Positions 14,804 through 23,295 are shown, numbered from the stretch's first letter. The stretch is DNA of 64,000 bases from Bacillus subtilis (GCA_021733665.1 JAHREI010000001.1:744001-808000), one strand, 5' to 3'. Numbers and translations are program-made. The notes: generated from the sequence alone by a model not told the origin.

Positions 14804-16855
14804 TTAGCGGTAGATATCCATATTGGCTGCCGGTGCACTCAGAAGTTCACGCGCATAGCTGTGGCCTGCATGATTGGCCGCAGCAATAATGCCTGGTGCT
14901 AGGCAATCGCCGATACGCTGCACCGTTTCAATGCCATGATCTGCCCATTGATCTTTCACTGCAACCAGCTGATGCCAGAGCGTATCTGTCGCAATGCGGG
15001 ATGTGACAGGCACCAGAGTTGCACAATCAACCACCTTCGTACTACCGGAATAGACACATTCAATGGTCAGTGTATCGGCTGTACGCCCTGCCAATTGATG
15101 CAGAGGAATGATATCCACACCGAGATCAATCAGACGTTTCTGAATACGTCTCTGTTCCAGCGTATGCTCTGTCCATGGTGCAACAATCGGGGTCGGGGTG
15201 ACAAAGACCACTTTATGACAGGCATTGGCAGCCAGTTCTGCCAAAACGCTGCCCATATAATAACGGTCATCATCAAAGACCACGACAGGCCCTTGCGCGG
15301 AGATCGCGGCCGCACCGGAGGAGAGAAGGGCTTCCACGCCAACAGTGGTGCCTTGGGTGAGGAATTCCAGTGGCTTGCGGTGAACACGACCGACACCGTC
15401 CTCACGCCATTTCGAACCGGTGGCAAGCGCGATATGCGGGATACCGTAAGAGAGAATATCCTCGGCAGTCAGCGGGCTGTCCAGATACATCTGGGCATTC
15501 GGCATTTGTTGTAACTGCCCCACACGCCAGTCGCGGACACGGCCGTAGGTGGCCAGTCCCGGCAGTCGGCATTCACGGGCAACACGGCCGCCCCATTCCT
15601 GTCCGGCTTCGGCAAGCATCACATCTGCGCCGCGCTTTGCAAGACCGCGTGCTGCTTCCAGACCGGCAGGGCCGCCGCCGACAACCAGCACAGAAGGTGC
15701 GTTGTCAAAGGCGGGCATTTTCTCCGGATGCCAGCCTTTACGCCATTCTTCACCGGTGGTCGGGTTTTGTGTGCAGCGCAGCGGCGCAACGATATTGTCG
15801 CTCGCCGTACAGATATTGCAGCCGATGCATTCACGAATATCGTCAATGCGGCCTTCTTTGATCTTCTGGGGCAGGAAAGGATCGGCGATTGACGGGCGCG
15901 CTGCACCGATCAGGTCGAAGATACCTTTCTTCACCACACGCACCATGGCATCCGGCGAGGTATAGCGCCCCACGCCGACAACAGGTTTGGTGGTTAGCGG
16001 CTTAACGAAGGAAACGAAATCTTCCTGAAAGCCTTCTTGCGAGAAACGTGCCGTCTGGCTGTCATTCGACCAGTTGGAAAGATTGACGTCCCACAGATCT
16101 GGCTCATCGGCGAGTGCGGCAACCACGTCACGACCTTCGCCGTCATGCTGTAAACCGTCTTTGCCGAGAAATTCCTCTACGGCAAAGCGAATGGCAATCG
16201 CACAGGTATCCCCCACGGCATCGCGCGTATCGGCCAGTACTTCACGGAACAGCCGCAGACGGTTTTCAAAGCTGCCACCATATTCATCGGTGCGGGTATT
16301 ATAACGTTGCAGCATGAAGTGTTGTAGCAGGGTCATATCATGACCGGCATAGACATAGATAATATTGAACCCCGCGCGTTTGGCGCGCAATGCCGCATCA
16401 CGGTGCCATTTGCGAAATTCGGCAATATCCGCTTTGTCCATGCCGCGTGCCTGTACCGGATCTTCCACATCAACCATCGCATCCGACGGTGCATAAGGGG
16501 CAATACGGCTCAGGCGGTTGGCGGTGTGAATACCATTATGCGCCAGCTGAATCGCAGCAAGACTGCCATGCGACTGGATTTTCTCGGTCAGTACCTGCAA
16601 GCGCGGAATGTCTTTGTCATCCCAGATACGCCCCTGATTGGAGGGCGAAATATCGGAAGACGGATGAATTTCCGTTTCCTGTGTCGAGACCACACCCCAG
16701 CCGCCTTCTGCTTTCATGGCGCGCATGTGGATATCAGCATCGGGGTAACGATGCCCCATGCCGCTGCAATGCGGCACCTGATAAAAACGGTTTGGTGTGG
16801 TGACAGGGCCGATTTTAACCGGCTCAAAGAGAATATCGTAACGGGGATCACGCAT
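14804..16855 (-). CDS. trimethylamine/histamine dehydrogenase-type FMN/[4Fe-4S]/ADP flavoprotein
   Basis: Amine dehydrogenase-type flavoprotein, 683 aa: N-terminal TIM barrel for FMN, 4Fe-4S site, C-terminal nucleotide-binding domains (VLVVGGGPAGLEAARGL). With start ATG 16855, Cys30 (NRFYQVPHC) aligns with the 6-S-cysteinyl-FMN cysteine of TMADH; Tyr169, His172 and Asp265 match its catalytic triad; Cys343, 346, 349 and 361 (CIGCNICT ... LRCTQ) match the iron-sulfur ligands. Two of three aromatic-cage residues for trimethylammonium are replaced: Glu60 for Tyr60 and Asp353 for Trp355, while Trp262 remains. From memory histamine dehydrogenase has a similar Gln/Trp/Asp set. So a primary amine or N-methylated amino acid is likelier than trimethylamine. 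Last gene of the ABC transporter operon. ATG 16879 is an alternative start. Confidence 0.85.
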   Translation of the reverse strand: MRDPRYDILFEPVKIGPVTTPNRFYQVPHCSGMGHRYPDADIHMRAMKAEGGWGVVSTQETEIHPSSDISPSNQGRIWDDKDIPRLQVLTEKIQSHGSLAAIQLAHNGIHTANRLSRIAPYAPSDAMVDVEDPVQARGMDKADIAEFRKWHRDAALRAKRAGFNIIYVYAGHDMTLLQHFMLQRYNTRTDEYGGSFENRLRLFREVLADTRDAVGDTCAIAIRFAVEEFLGKDGLQHDGEGRDVVAALADEPDLWDVNLSNWSNDSQTARFSQEGFQEDFVSFVKPLTTKPVVGVGRYTSPDAMVRVVKKGIFDLIGAARPSIADPFLPQKIKEGRIDDIRECIGCNICTASDNIVAPLRCTQNPTTGEEWRKGWHPEKMPAFDNAPSVLVVGGGPAGLEAARGLAKRGADVMLAEAGQEWGGRVARECRLPGLATYGRVRDWRVGQLQQMPNAQMYLDSPLTAEDILSYGIPHIALATGSKWREDGVGRVHRKPLEFLTQGTTVGVEALLSSGAAAISAQGPVVVFDDDRYYMGSVLAELAANACHKVVFVTPTPIVAPWTEHTLEQRRIQKRLIDLGVDIIPLHQLAGRTADTLTIECVYSGSTKVVDCATLVPVTSRIATDTLWHQLVAVKDQWADHGIETVQRIGDCLAPGIIAAANHAGHSYARELLSAPAANMDIYR

Positions 16856-16973
16856 TATATTTATCCATGGTTCAGGCATAATCCGGCTGTGCGCAGCTTT
16901 GGGGAGCTTCGCCGGTATGGAGTGCAATTCATGAGTTAGCGGGCAGTCGGATGAAAATGATCTGGTTGGCGGG

Positions 16974-17786
16974 TCACACACCTTTCACAGGAATGCGCCT
17001 TTCAAGGAAACGCAGCCCGGCAACCAGTATGAAGGTCAGAAGCAGATAAACGCTTGCCAACAGGAGGAACGGCTCATAGGTCAGCAATGTCTCCTGCCGC
17101 ACTTTGGTAATCACGCCGTAGACATCAATCACCGTGATGGTCGCAACCAGTGGCGTCGCTTTGAGGTGCAGCACAGTTTCACCGGTCAGGGTCGGCAAAG
17201 CGCGGTAGAAAGCGCGCGGGAACCAGATACGGCGGAACATTTTCCAGCGCCCCATGCCGAAGGCACGGGCGGCCTGCAGCTCGCCGGATGGTACACCGGC
17301 AAAGGCGCCGCGCATCACTTCGCCCTCATAGGCTGCAAAAGAGACAGTCAGCGCGAAGACGCCATAAGGCCATGCTTCACGCAGATATGGCCAGAGAAAG
17401 GATGAGCGGATGCCTGGTATCATCGGAAACAGCGAACCCAGACCATAATAGAGCAGCCATAATTGCAGCAGCAGCGGGGTGCCGCGGAAGATCGTGCAGA
17501 AGGTAGCGGCAGGGGCTTTCAGCCACCACGGGCCTGTCACCTGCACAATGCCAAGCGGCAGAGCCAGCATGAAACCGATAATGACGCTGCTGAACAGCAT
17601 AGCCAGCGTGACACCGACACCGGATGCGAGGCGCGGCAGATAGCGCGGCACCCAGTCCCATTCGCCAAAGACCAAAGCAGCAACGATCATGACAGCAAAA
17701 ATCAACAGCAGGATAATGCGGTGCGGTTTGAACCAGCTATCCGTTGCGGTGCCGGATAAGGACGGGGCTGTTAGACTGTTCTCCAT
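16974..17786 (-). CDS. amino-acid ABC transporter permease
   Basis: Inner-membrane subunit of a polar-amino-acid importer, 270 aa, longer at the N-terminus than its partner (a ~25-residue hydrophilic lead, then IILLLIFAVMIVAALVFG). Family signature FRGTPLLLQLWLLYYGLG and EAA loop QAARAFGMGRWKMFRRIWFP are present. ATG 17786 is preferred: GGAGG lies nine bases upstream, inside the end of the preceding permease gene, and the start codon follows that stop by one base. The ORF could open at 17828, but that would overlap the upstream gene by 41 bases. 118 bases separate it from the flavoprotein gene. Confidence 0.9.
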   Translation of the reverse strand: MENSLTAPSLSGTATDSWFKPHRIILLLIFAVMIVAALVFGEWDWVPRYLPRLASGVGVTLAMLFSSVIIGFMLALPLGIVQVTGPWWLKAPAATFCTIFRGTPLLLQLWLLYYGLGSLFPMIPGIRSSFLWPYLREAWPYGVFALTVSFAAYEGEVMRGAFAGVPSGELQAARAFGMGRWKMFRRIWFPRAFYRALPTLTGETVLHLKATPLVATITVIDVYGVITKVRQETLLTYEPFLLLASVYLLLTFILVAGLRFLERRIPVKGV

Positions 17787-17787
17787 A

Positions 17788-18519
17788 TCACACAGCCTCC
17801 GGCAGACCACGACGGGCGCGTTTTTCAATCAGGCGAATGGCGATGGTCGAGAGCAGGGTAATGGCGAGATAGAGTGCACCGGCAGTCAGGAAAAACAGCA
17901 TATAGGCTTTGGTTGCGCCAGCCGCCTGTCTGGTTGCCAGTGTCAGTTCCGTAAAGCCGACAACTGCGAGCAGTGCTGTGTCTTTGGTTGCAATCAGCCA
18001 GAGATTGGACAGGCCGGGAATGGCAAAAGGCAGCATGGCCGGGAAAGTGATACGGCGCAGAATTTTCAGCGGCGGCATACCAAAAGAACGCGCGGCTTCA
18101 ATCTGTCCCGGAGCGATAGACTGGATTGCCCCGCGAATGACTTCCGTTGAATAGGCACCTTGTACCAGTCCGATAACGATGATGCCTGCCACAAGTCCGC
18201 TGATATCAACGGAGCCATAGCCCATGGTCGCCAGCATAGTGTTGAGAAATTCCGTACCTGCATAATAGAGGATCAGAATGAGAACCAGTTCGGGGACACC
18301 ACGGATAACCGTTGTGTAGACCTCCAGAAGATCACGGAGCACCGGTCCGCCATAGAGCTTTCCCATCGCACCGAAAATGCCGAGAAACAAACCCAGCGCA
18401 TAACCGCCGACAGCGATCTGCAATGTATTGGCAAGCCCTGCCAGCAACACACCGCCCCAGCCGGGTGGTGAATAGGCAAGCAGATCCCAATTGATCAGCG
18501 AAGGGACGGTGATATCCAT
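17788..18519 (-). CDS. amino-acid ABC transporter permease (second subunit)
   Basis: Partner permease, 243 aa, about five membrane segments. It has the VIRGVPELVLILILYYAG block of the family and EAA loop EAARSFGMPPLKILRRITFP. AAAGG precedes ATG 18519. The stop codon is one base from the start of the next permease gene, so translation is coupled. A GC-rich stem-loop (18558-18602) separates it from the receptor gene upstream in the operon. Confidence 0.92.
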   Translation of the reverse strand: MDITVPSLINWDLLAYSPPGWGGVLLAGLANTLQIAVGGYALGLFLGIFGAMGKLYGGPVLRDLLEVYTTVIRGVPELVLILILYYAGTEFLNTMLATMGYGSVDISGLVAGIIVIGLVQGAYSTEVIRGAIQSIAPGQIEAARSFGMPPLKILRRITFPAMLPFAIPGLSNLWLIATKDTALLAVVGFTELTLATRQAAGATKAYMLFFLTAGALYLAITLLSTIAIRLIEKRARRGLPEAV

Positions 18520-18557
18520 GTTTCAGACCTTTAGAAATAGTTCACTCCGGGACTGTG

Positions 18558-18602
18558 GCCGGAGCGGCGCAGGGCTGTTACGCATTGCAACCGCTCCGGC
18601 TT
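18558..18602 (-). other. stem-loop between receptor and permease genes
   Basis: GGCCGGAGCGG and CCGCTCCGGC can pair over 10 bp with a 23-base loop. It sits seven bases after the receptor stop codon (minus-strand reading) and before the permease start. There is no T-run after it in that direction, so a role in mRNA stability or processing, favouring receptor over permease expression, is more likely than full termination. Confidence 0.6.
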
Positions 18603-18608
18603 TCAATC

Positions 18609-19403
18609 TCAGTCGCCGAAGACGTCGTAGGTGAAATATTTCTTGGCGAGGGCTTCATATTCGCCGTTTTCACGAATGGTTTTGATCGCGGCGTTCATCT
18701 TCTCACGCAGGGCATCATCACCTTTACGCAGACCGATCCCGACACCTGGTCCCAGAATTTCAATATCCGGCGCTGGGTTGCCTTTTGCATCGCAGCAGGA
18801 CTGACCAACATCTGTTTTGAGGAAGTCTGCCATTGCGCCTGCATCGGCCATCACCGCATCCAGACGACCGGCAGCCAGATCATTATTGGCTTCGTCCTGT
18901 GTCTGATATTCTTTCAAAGTTGCGCCTTTAGGCACAAAATGCTTTTCAACATAGCTCTGATGAATGGTCGAAACCTGGACACCGACAGTTTTGTCTGCCA
19001 TGCCTTCGGCATTCGGCTCAAACTTGATGTCCTTTGTGCCGACGATCATTGGCGGGATACTGTAATATTTGTCGGAGAAGTCGATCTTTTTCTGGCGTTC
19101 CGCAGTGATCGACATGGAACCCATAATCATATCAATCTTGCCGCTGGTCAGTGCCGGAATAATACCATCCCATGCGATTGGTGCGGTTTCGCATTCAAGA
19201 TTGGCGGTTTTGCACAGCAGGCCTGCCAGATCGACCTCAAAGCCATGCCACTTGCCGGACGCATCCGGATAATACATTGGCGGATAAGGTTCCGCACCCA
19301 CGGCCACTTTCAGCGTCTGTGCCTGAGATGGCAGAGATGCAGCCAGCGTGATGGCCAGACCGGCGAAAACGGCGGTGGTGATTTTTTTGCTAAAGCGTTT
19401 CAT
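18609..19403 (-). CDS. ABC transporter substrate-binding protein, lysine/arginine/ornithine-like
   Basis: Periplasmic receptor, 264 aa, with signal peptide ending near residue 28 (AASLPSQA). Landmarks: AEPYPPMYYPDASGKWHGFE, VDLAGLLCKTANLECE, WDGIIPALTSGKIDMIMGSM and TAERQKKIDFSDKYY. The Arg of TAER corresponds to the carboxylate-binding Arg of LAO-binding proteins, arguing for an amino acid or N-modified amino acid ligand rather than a simple amine; this matters for guessing the flavoprotein substrate encoded downstream. A clean AGAGGGAACC ribosome site precedes ATG 19403. It is the second gene of the operon after the ATPase. Confidence 0.92.
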   Translation of the reverse strand: MKRFSKKITTAVFAGLAITLAASLPSQAQTLKVAVGAEPYPPMYYPDASGKWHGFEVDLAGLLCKTANLECETAPIAWDGIIPALTSGKIDMIMGSMSITAERQKKIDFSDKYYSIPPMIVGTKDIKFEPNAEGMADKTVGVQVSTIHQSYVEKHFVPKGATLKEYQTQDEANNDLAAGRLDAVMADAGAMADFLKTDVGQSCCDAKGNPAPDIEILGPGVGIGLRKGDDALREKMNAAIKTIRENGEYEALAKKYFTYDVFGD

Positions 19404-19442
19404 TGGTTCCCTCTTTTATTGTTTATGTGATTATCTTTGTAA

Positions 19443-20216
19443 TCAGGCATCAACGGTGCTGATGAACTTCTGCAACCGTTCCGATTTCGGATTGCCAAAC
19501 ACCTCTTCCGGCGTGCCCTGTTCTTCAATCAACCCGCCATGGACAAACACCACTTTGGACGCCACTTTGCGGGCAAATTTCATCTCGTGGGTGACAAGGA
19601 TCATGGTGCGGTTTTCGCGGGCGAGATCAGTGATGACGGCCAGTACTTCGCCCACCAGTTCCGGATCTAACGCTGAGGTTGGTTCGTCAAACAACATGGC
19701 CAGCGGCTGAATAGCCACGGCGCGGGCAATGGCTGCACGCTGCTGCTGGCCGCCGGACATAAAGCCCGGATAAGTATGGCGTTTTTCATAAAGACCGACA
19801 CGGCGCAGGATGGCTTCGGCCTCTGCAATCGCCTGATCTTTGGCTATGCCAAGGACATGTACAGGTGCTTCGATCACATTTTCCAGCACAGTCATATGCT
19901 GCCAGAGATTGAAACTCTGAAACACCATGCCAAGACGGGAGCGAATACGCTGTACCTGTTTACGGTTGGCCGGAACTTGTCCCTGTGCGCTATGACACAT
20001 TTTGATGGTTTCGCCATGAATGGCGATATCGCCTGAGGTCGGGATTTCCAGCATGTTGATACAGCGCAGCAACGTGGATTTTCCCGAGCCGCTGCCGCCG
20101 ATAATGGCAACCACATCACCGGTCTGCGCTTCCAGAGAAACACCTTTCAGCACTTCCAGCGCGCCGTATTTCTTATGCAGATTGCTGATGGATATGGCGC
20201 TTTGTGTCTGGGACAT
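19443..20216 (-). CDS. amino-acid ABC transporter ATP-binding protein
   Basis: ATPase subunit, 257 aa from ATG 20216 (MSQTQSAIS). Walker A GGSGSGKST, Q-loop MVFQSFNLWQH, signature MSGGQQQRAAIARAV (Met in place of Leu), Walker B AMLFDEPTSALDPE, switch His VTHEM. HisP/GlnQ group with the characteristic ~20-residue insertion after Walker A strand (TIKMCHSAQGQVPANRKQ). The upstream ORF extension to 20267 has no ribosome site. First gene of a five-gene operon ATPase, receptor, permease, permease, flavoprotein; the divergent TetR-type gene shares its promoter region. Confidence 0.93.
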   Translation of the reverse strand: MSQTQSAISISNLHKKYGALEVLKGVSLEAQTGDVVAIIGGSGSGKSTLLRCINMLEIPTSGDIAIHGETIKMCHSAQGQVPANRKQVQRIRSRLGMVFQSFNLWQHMTVLENVIEAPVHVLGIAKDQAIAEAEAILRRVGLYEKRHTYPGFMSGGQQQRAAIARAVAIQPLAMLFDEPTSALDPELVGEVLAVITDLARENRTMILVTHEMKFARKVASKVVFVHGGLIEEQGTPEEVFGNPKSERLQKFISTVDA

Positions 20217-20558
20217 CTCCCGTTCGTCCTTATCTTTATGAGGTCTTCGATGAGTAAAAATCAGCATTTACGCGCTTGCTGTCAGGCAAAGCGTATGAAA
20301 ACGGCACAAAAGACCGGTTTTGTGAGATGTAATCGCTGATTATCGGTAGAGTAATTAGTTAGTCAGAAGTTCCTCATTGTTCCCCGTTGCCACCTTCCTG
20401 TTGTCTTTTTATTGCGGAGGGTGATCTTTGCTAATTTTTGAGGCTATACATTTGCATAATGCTATGCAAGTGCATAGTTTGTGAAAAATCGCTGGTAAAG
20501 TGTCGTGTTTTGTCACACCTATGCGGCGGATGCAGCAAGCAAGGAGTATCAGGAGACA
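20217..20558. other. 342-base divergent promoter region
   Basis: Holds the promoters of the minus-strand transporter operon and the plus-strand TetR gene. Features seen: a small imperfect hairpin around 20271-20292 (CGCTTGC / GCAAAGCG), an AT-rich stretch 20325-20420, and the overlapping palindromes at 20452-20477. No other gene or RNA recognised. Confidence 0.6.
20452..20477. promoter_or_regulatory. overlapping palindromes, candidate TetR/BetI operator
   Basis: TTGCATA (20452-20458) with TATGCAA (20463-20469), spacer ATGC, overlaps CTATGCA (20462-20468) with TGCATAG (20471-20477), spacer AG. Both are perfect. They lie about 80 bases upstream of the TetR-type start and in the divergent promoter region, a classic position for autoregulation. 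Confidence 0.55.
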
Positions 20559-21179
20559 ATGTCGGGTTTATACAGGCATGCACCGGAGGGAGATCGCCGG
20601 CAGGAGCTGATTGAGGCAACGCTGGAATGTATTGCTGAGCTGGGCATTCAGTCGACAACGGTTCGTGCCGTGGCTGCCAAAGCAGGGGTGAGTAACGGCC
20701 TGATCCGGCATCACTTTGAGAATAAAGCGAATCTGATTGTTGCTGCCTATCGCAGAACGATGGAGCTGATTACCGCAGCGGCGTTTGAAGTTCTGGCCTC
20801 AAAAGAGGGAACGCCGCATCAGCGTCTCAACCGGTTTGTGTGTGTGGCACTGGGCGGACAGGCTTCGGAATACCGGATGATTTCACTCTGGGCGACATTT
20901 ATCAGCCAGATCGGGGTTAATCCGGTTATTGCATCCCTGCGCAGTGAGGAATATCTCAGCCTACGCCGCGCCACAGAAGCCCTGATTGCCGAAGTCTTTG
21001 AAGCAGAAGGACGTAACCCATCCAAAGAAGAGATCGAGCAAATGGCTATTGTTGCCAATGCGGTGCTTGACGGTTTGTGGATTGAAGCCTGTCTGGATGA
21101 AAGCGGTAAAACCGTTGAGCAGATGATTGATCTTGGCATCAATGCATTTGAAACATTGATGAATGTGAAGCTGACCTGA
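20559..21179 (+). CDS. TetR family regulator, BetI-like
   Basis: Repressor with N-terminal TetR helix-turn-helix (RRQELIEATLECIAELG ... VAAKAGVSNGLIRHHFENKA) and a BetI-type C-terminal domain (VLDGLWIEACLD near the end), 206 aa. BetI proteins sense choline and related quaternary amines; here the adjacent operon encodes an amine-dehydrogenase-like flavoprotein and an importer, so an N-methylated or amine ligand is plausible but not shown. ATG 20559 follows AGGAG closely; an upstream AAGGAG (20541-20546) may assist. The choline oxidase genes betA/betB are absent from the window, so I do not name it betI. Confidence 0.88.
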   Translation: MSGLYRHAPEGDRRQELIEATLECIAELGIQSTTVRAVAAKAGVSNGLIRHHFENKANLIVAAYRRTMELITAAAFEVLASKEGTPHQRLNRFVCVALGGQASEYRMISLWATFISQIGVNPVIASLRSEEYLSLRRATEALIAEVFEAEGRNPSKEEIEQMAIVANAVLDGLWIEACLDESGKTVEQMIDLGINAFETLMNVKLT

Positions 21180-21204
21180 TTGCTGGTTTGACCCAGCAAT
21201 CAGG
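21175..21204. terminator. 12 bp hairpin holding both convergent stop codons
   Basis: CCTGATTGCTGG (21175-21186) and CCAGCAATCAGG (21193-21204), perfect, loop TTTGAC. The left arm contains the TetR stop (21177-21179) and the right arm the stop of the convergent gene (21200-21202). No T-run. Its CTGATTGCT core resembles the hairpin at 14757. Confidence 0.65.
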
Positions 21205-22528
21205 GTGCAATAAGGCTGGCGGGCAGCTTGGGCGGGTGGTCCATTTCAATTTCATCGGCGCTGAAGACCGGTGCTGTAAGCGAGTTGCTGGTCAGTACAG
21301 GGCGGATTTTATATCTGCCTTCTGCCAGCCCTTTCGGGAAAAACGGCAGATAGGTCTCATCACCGGCAGTCTCATGATAAATCACATAATTGCCTGAACG
21401 CTGCTCAACCGGATTATCATCCAGCATGTGCTTTTCGTCCGGTTCTAGTGTCGTGTTGTAAATATCATAGAGCTTGTGCAGGGTCTGTTTGCCGTCCGTT
21501 GCCGTAAACAGCAAATGCACTTCGCTGTAATTCAGCTGAATATTCTCCGAACCTTTATTGTGCAGTACCAGCGTGAAAAGGTGCCTGTAATAATCGGGAT
21601 CGCTCTCAGTCTGACTATAGTCAAAGAGGCTGAGCTGCATTGGCTGAGATTTGGTGTTGTTTTCCGCGAGCCATGTTCGCAGATCATAGGTCTCTTTCAA
21701 TGAGATCCAATATTCTTGTTGCGCACCTGTGGCAGGCAGCGCAATTTTCATCCAGTCATTACCGGCAAAAGCCAGTTTCCGGACTTTATCACCGTGGTTC
21801 AGAAACTGCTGTGCTGCATTTTTCGTATCCGGTTGGGTGTAGAGCGCGAGCCGGTTGACCGGAACCTCCCACATCTCTTCCATCTCAAAACCCGGCAGTG
21901 GTGTTTCAAGCAGGATATTGCCCTGCGGATCATAGCGCACCATACGCATCGGCTTGATCAGATACGGCCAGCCGGACATATCCTCCTCAGGTCGGGATTG
22001 TTCTGTAAGCCAAAGATTTCTATGCGCGTCGAGCATCAATATGTCGGTGCGGCTATAATGGCCGTCGAGGCTGCAACTGCTTTTGATCGCCTTGCGCTCC
22101 GGCAGCCGCTCAATATTCCAGAGCTCACCGCAATTGAGCTTACCCGCGAGCGCATCTTCAATAATCAGTGGGCTGTAAATTTTCTCTTTGGGATCATAGA
22201 GAAACACCGCCGAACCAGTATCAAGGCTACCGGCCTCCTGCACGCCAAGCGCTAAATCCGTATATCCGTCATAATCATAGTCTTCGGTTTTCAGGCTGAT
22301 GTCGACATCCGGCATTGTCATAAAATCAGCCGTCAGAATGCTCAGTTTAGAGCCATCCGGTTGCATGAGCACATAGCCCTCGCTGCTTTTTTCAACATGT
22401 GCGGAGATGCCGGTTTCAGGCGTGAGCTGCCGGATGATTTCTCCGGCTGCAGATTGTTGCGGCAGGCTCAGCATCAAGCCGAGAGACAGCGCAATATTGA
22501 AAACAGAGGGGAGGCAGAATTGTTTCAT
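21200..22528 (-). CDS. secreted protein of unknown function with FG-GAP-like and SH3-like segments
   Basis: 442 aa from ATG 22528 (MKQFCLPSV); an AGGG lies ten bases upstream. A signal peptide is clear (ALSLGLMLSLPQQSAAG). Residues about 85-100 contain an FG-GAP/VCBS-like calcium-type loop, DYDYDGYTDLALG, seen in extracellular beta-propeller or XAC2610-like proteins. Around residues 225-290 a segment (VNRLALYTQPD ... VRKLAFAGNDWMKIAL) looks like a bacterial SH3 fold. The C-terminal third is beta-rich. I do not recognise the family as a whole. It is convergent with TetR and lies between it and the end of the purine operon; it shares neither obvious operon nor function with them. Confidence 0.7.
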   Translation of the reverse strand: MKQFCLPSVFNIALSLGLMLSLPQQSAAGEIIRQLTPETGISAHVEKSSEGYVLMQPDGSKLSILTADFMTMPDVDISLKTEDYDYDGYTDLALGVQEAGSLDTGSAVFLYDPKEKIYSPLIIEDALAGKLNCGELWNIERLPERKAIKSSCSLDGHYSRTDILMLDAHRNLWLTEQSRPEEDMSGWPYLIKPMRMVRYDPQGNILLETPLPGFEMEEMWEVPVNRLALYTQPDTKNAAQQFLNHGDKVRKLAFAGNDWMKIALPATGAQQEYWISLKETYDLRTWLAENNTKSQPMQLSLFDYSQTESDPDYYRHLFTLVLHNKGSENIQLNYSEVHLLFTATDGKQTLHKLYDIYNTTLEPDEKHMLDDNPVEQRSGNYVIYHETAGDETYLPFFPKGLAEGRYKIRPVLTSNSLTAPVFSADEIEMDHPPKLPASLIAP

Positions 22529-22567
22529 CGCAGACAAGCCCTGACAGAGAGAGCTTTCTGCTTATAC

Positions 22568-22605
22568 AAAACCGGAGCATCTGACAAAGAGGATACTCCG
22601 GTTTT
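22568..22605 (-). terminator. terminator of purine salvage operon
   Basis: AAAACCGGAG (22568-22577) and CTCCGGTTTT (22596-22605) form a 10 bp perfect stem, extended imperfectly inward, 18-base loop. Read on the minus strand the right-hand T-run (AAAA on +) completes an intrinsic terminator six bases after the phosphoribosyltransferase stop. Confidence 0.8.
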
Positions 22606-22611
22606 GATAAA

Positions 22612-23295
22612 TTATCCGGCGATTGTCCAACCGCCGTTGTCACCATGCTTCAGCATCGGTGTGGTGAAGCAGCCGCGTGTCATTTCGGCAAATTCTGCGC
22701 CGAGTTGCTCAAGCGGTGCACGCCAGCGCTGGGTTTGCAGCATTGCTGCACCGATAACGACCGGCTTGAGTGCACGGGCATTCAGCAGATTGAGCGCAGC
22801 CACAATCGACGTACCGCTGGAAATCACATCATCCACCAGAGCAATGCGGCGGCCGTCGAGCAGCGGCAGCATACGCGGGTCGATATAGAGCCGTTTGATC
22901 TGATCCGGTGTGGTGATGGAAGACAGTGGTACCGACAGTTCTTCCTCATACCAGAATTTGCGCGAAGTCCCCAAAGGCACATAGCGGCTGTGGCCGAGTT
23001 TGCGTGCCACTTCACTCGCGAGGGTCAGGCCGAGTGTCGGCAGGCCGACAATCACATCCGGTTCAAAGACCTTGAGTTTCGCAGCCAGATCATCGGACAA
23101 AGCGTCAACCACATCAAAGGCCGCCTGATTGACGATCAGGGATGCCAGTGCGTGCTGTTTATCGACAAGCGGGCGGATCGGCAGTTGCAGCTGACGGCCG
23201 TCATCCAGCGTGGCCGGAAAGAAGGTTTCATGCACGCCCTGCACATCAAATGTTTCAGGTGCATAGAGTTTTTGCCAGAATTCATGCGGTTGCAT
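22612..23295 (-). CDS. type I phosphoribosyltransferase
   Basis: Cytoplasmic PRTase, 227 aa, that would join a purine base to PRPP giving a nucleotide. The PRPP loop is canonical: RRIALVDDVISSGTSIVAAL. VIVGLPTLGLTLASEVARKL precedes it and the flexible loop is TSRKFWYEEEL. ATG 23295 has GGGAG six bases upstream and overlaps the end of the M20 gene by 14 bases. It is the last gene of the purine operon, so its base is probably hypoxanthine, adenine or guanine; it is not a close match in memory to Apt or Hpt, and orotate specificity is unlikely here. The longer open frame to 23616 is spurious. Confidence 0.85.
   Translation of the reverse strand: MQPHEFWQKLYAPETFDVQGVHETFFPATLDDGRQLQLPIRPLVDKQHALASLIVNQAAFDVVDALSDDLAAKLKVFEPDVIVGLPTLGLTLASEVARKLGHSRYVPLGTSRKFWYEEELSVPLSSITTPDQIKRLYIDPRMLPLLDGRRIALVDDVISSGTSIVAALNLLNARALKPVVIGAAMLQTQRWRAPLEQLGAEFAEMTRGCFTTPMLKHGDNGGWTIAG

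Noticed and set aside
16856-16981. N-terminal extension of the flavoprotein
   Set aside because: Overlaps the permease end and would shift Cys30 away from the position expected for the FMN-linked cysteine; no ribosome site.
18555-19430. Plus-strand ORF antisense to the lysine/arginine-type receptor
   Set aside because: Shadow of the real minus-strand gene with complete signal peptide and family motifs.
20559-21179. Naming the TetR gene betI
   Set aside because: The choline oxidation genes are not next to it; only the domain type is shared.
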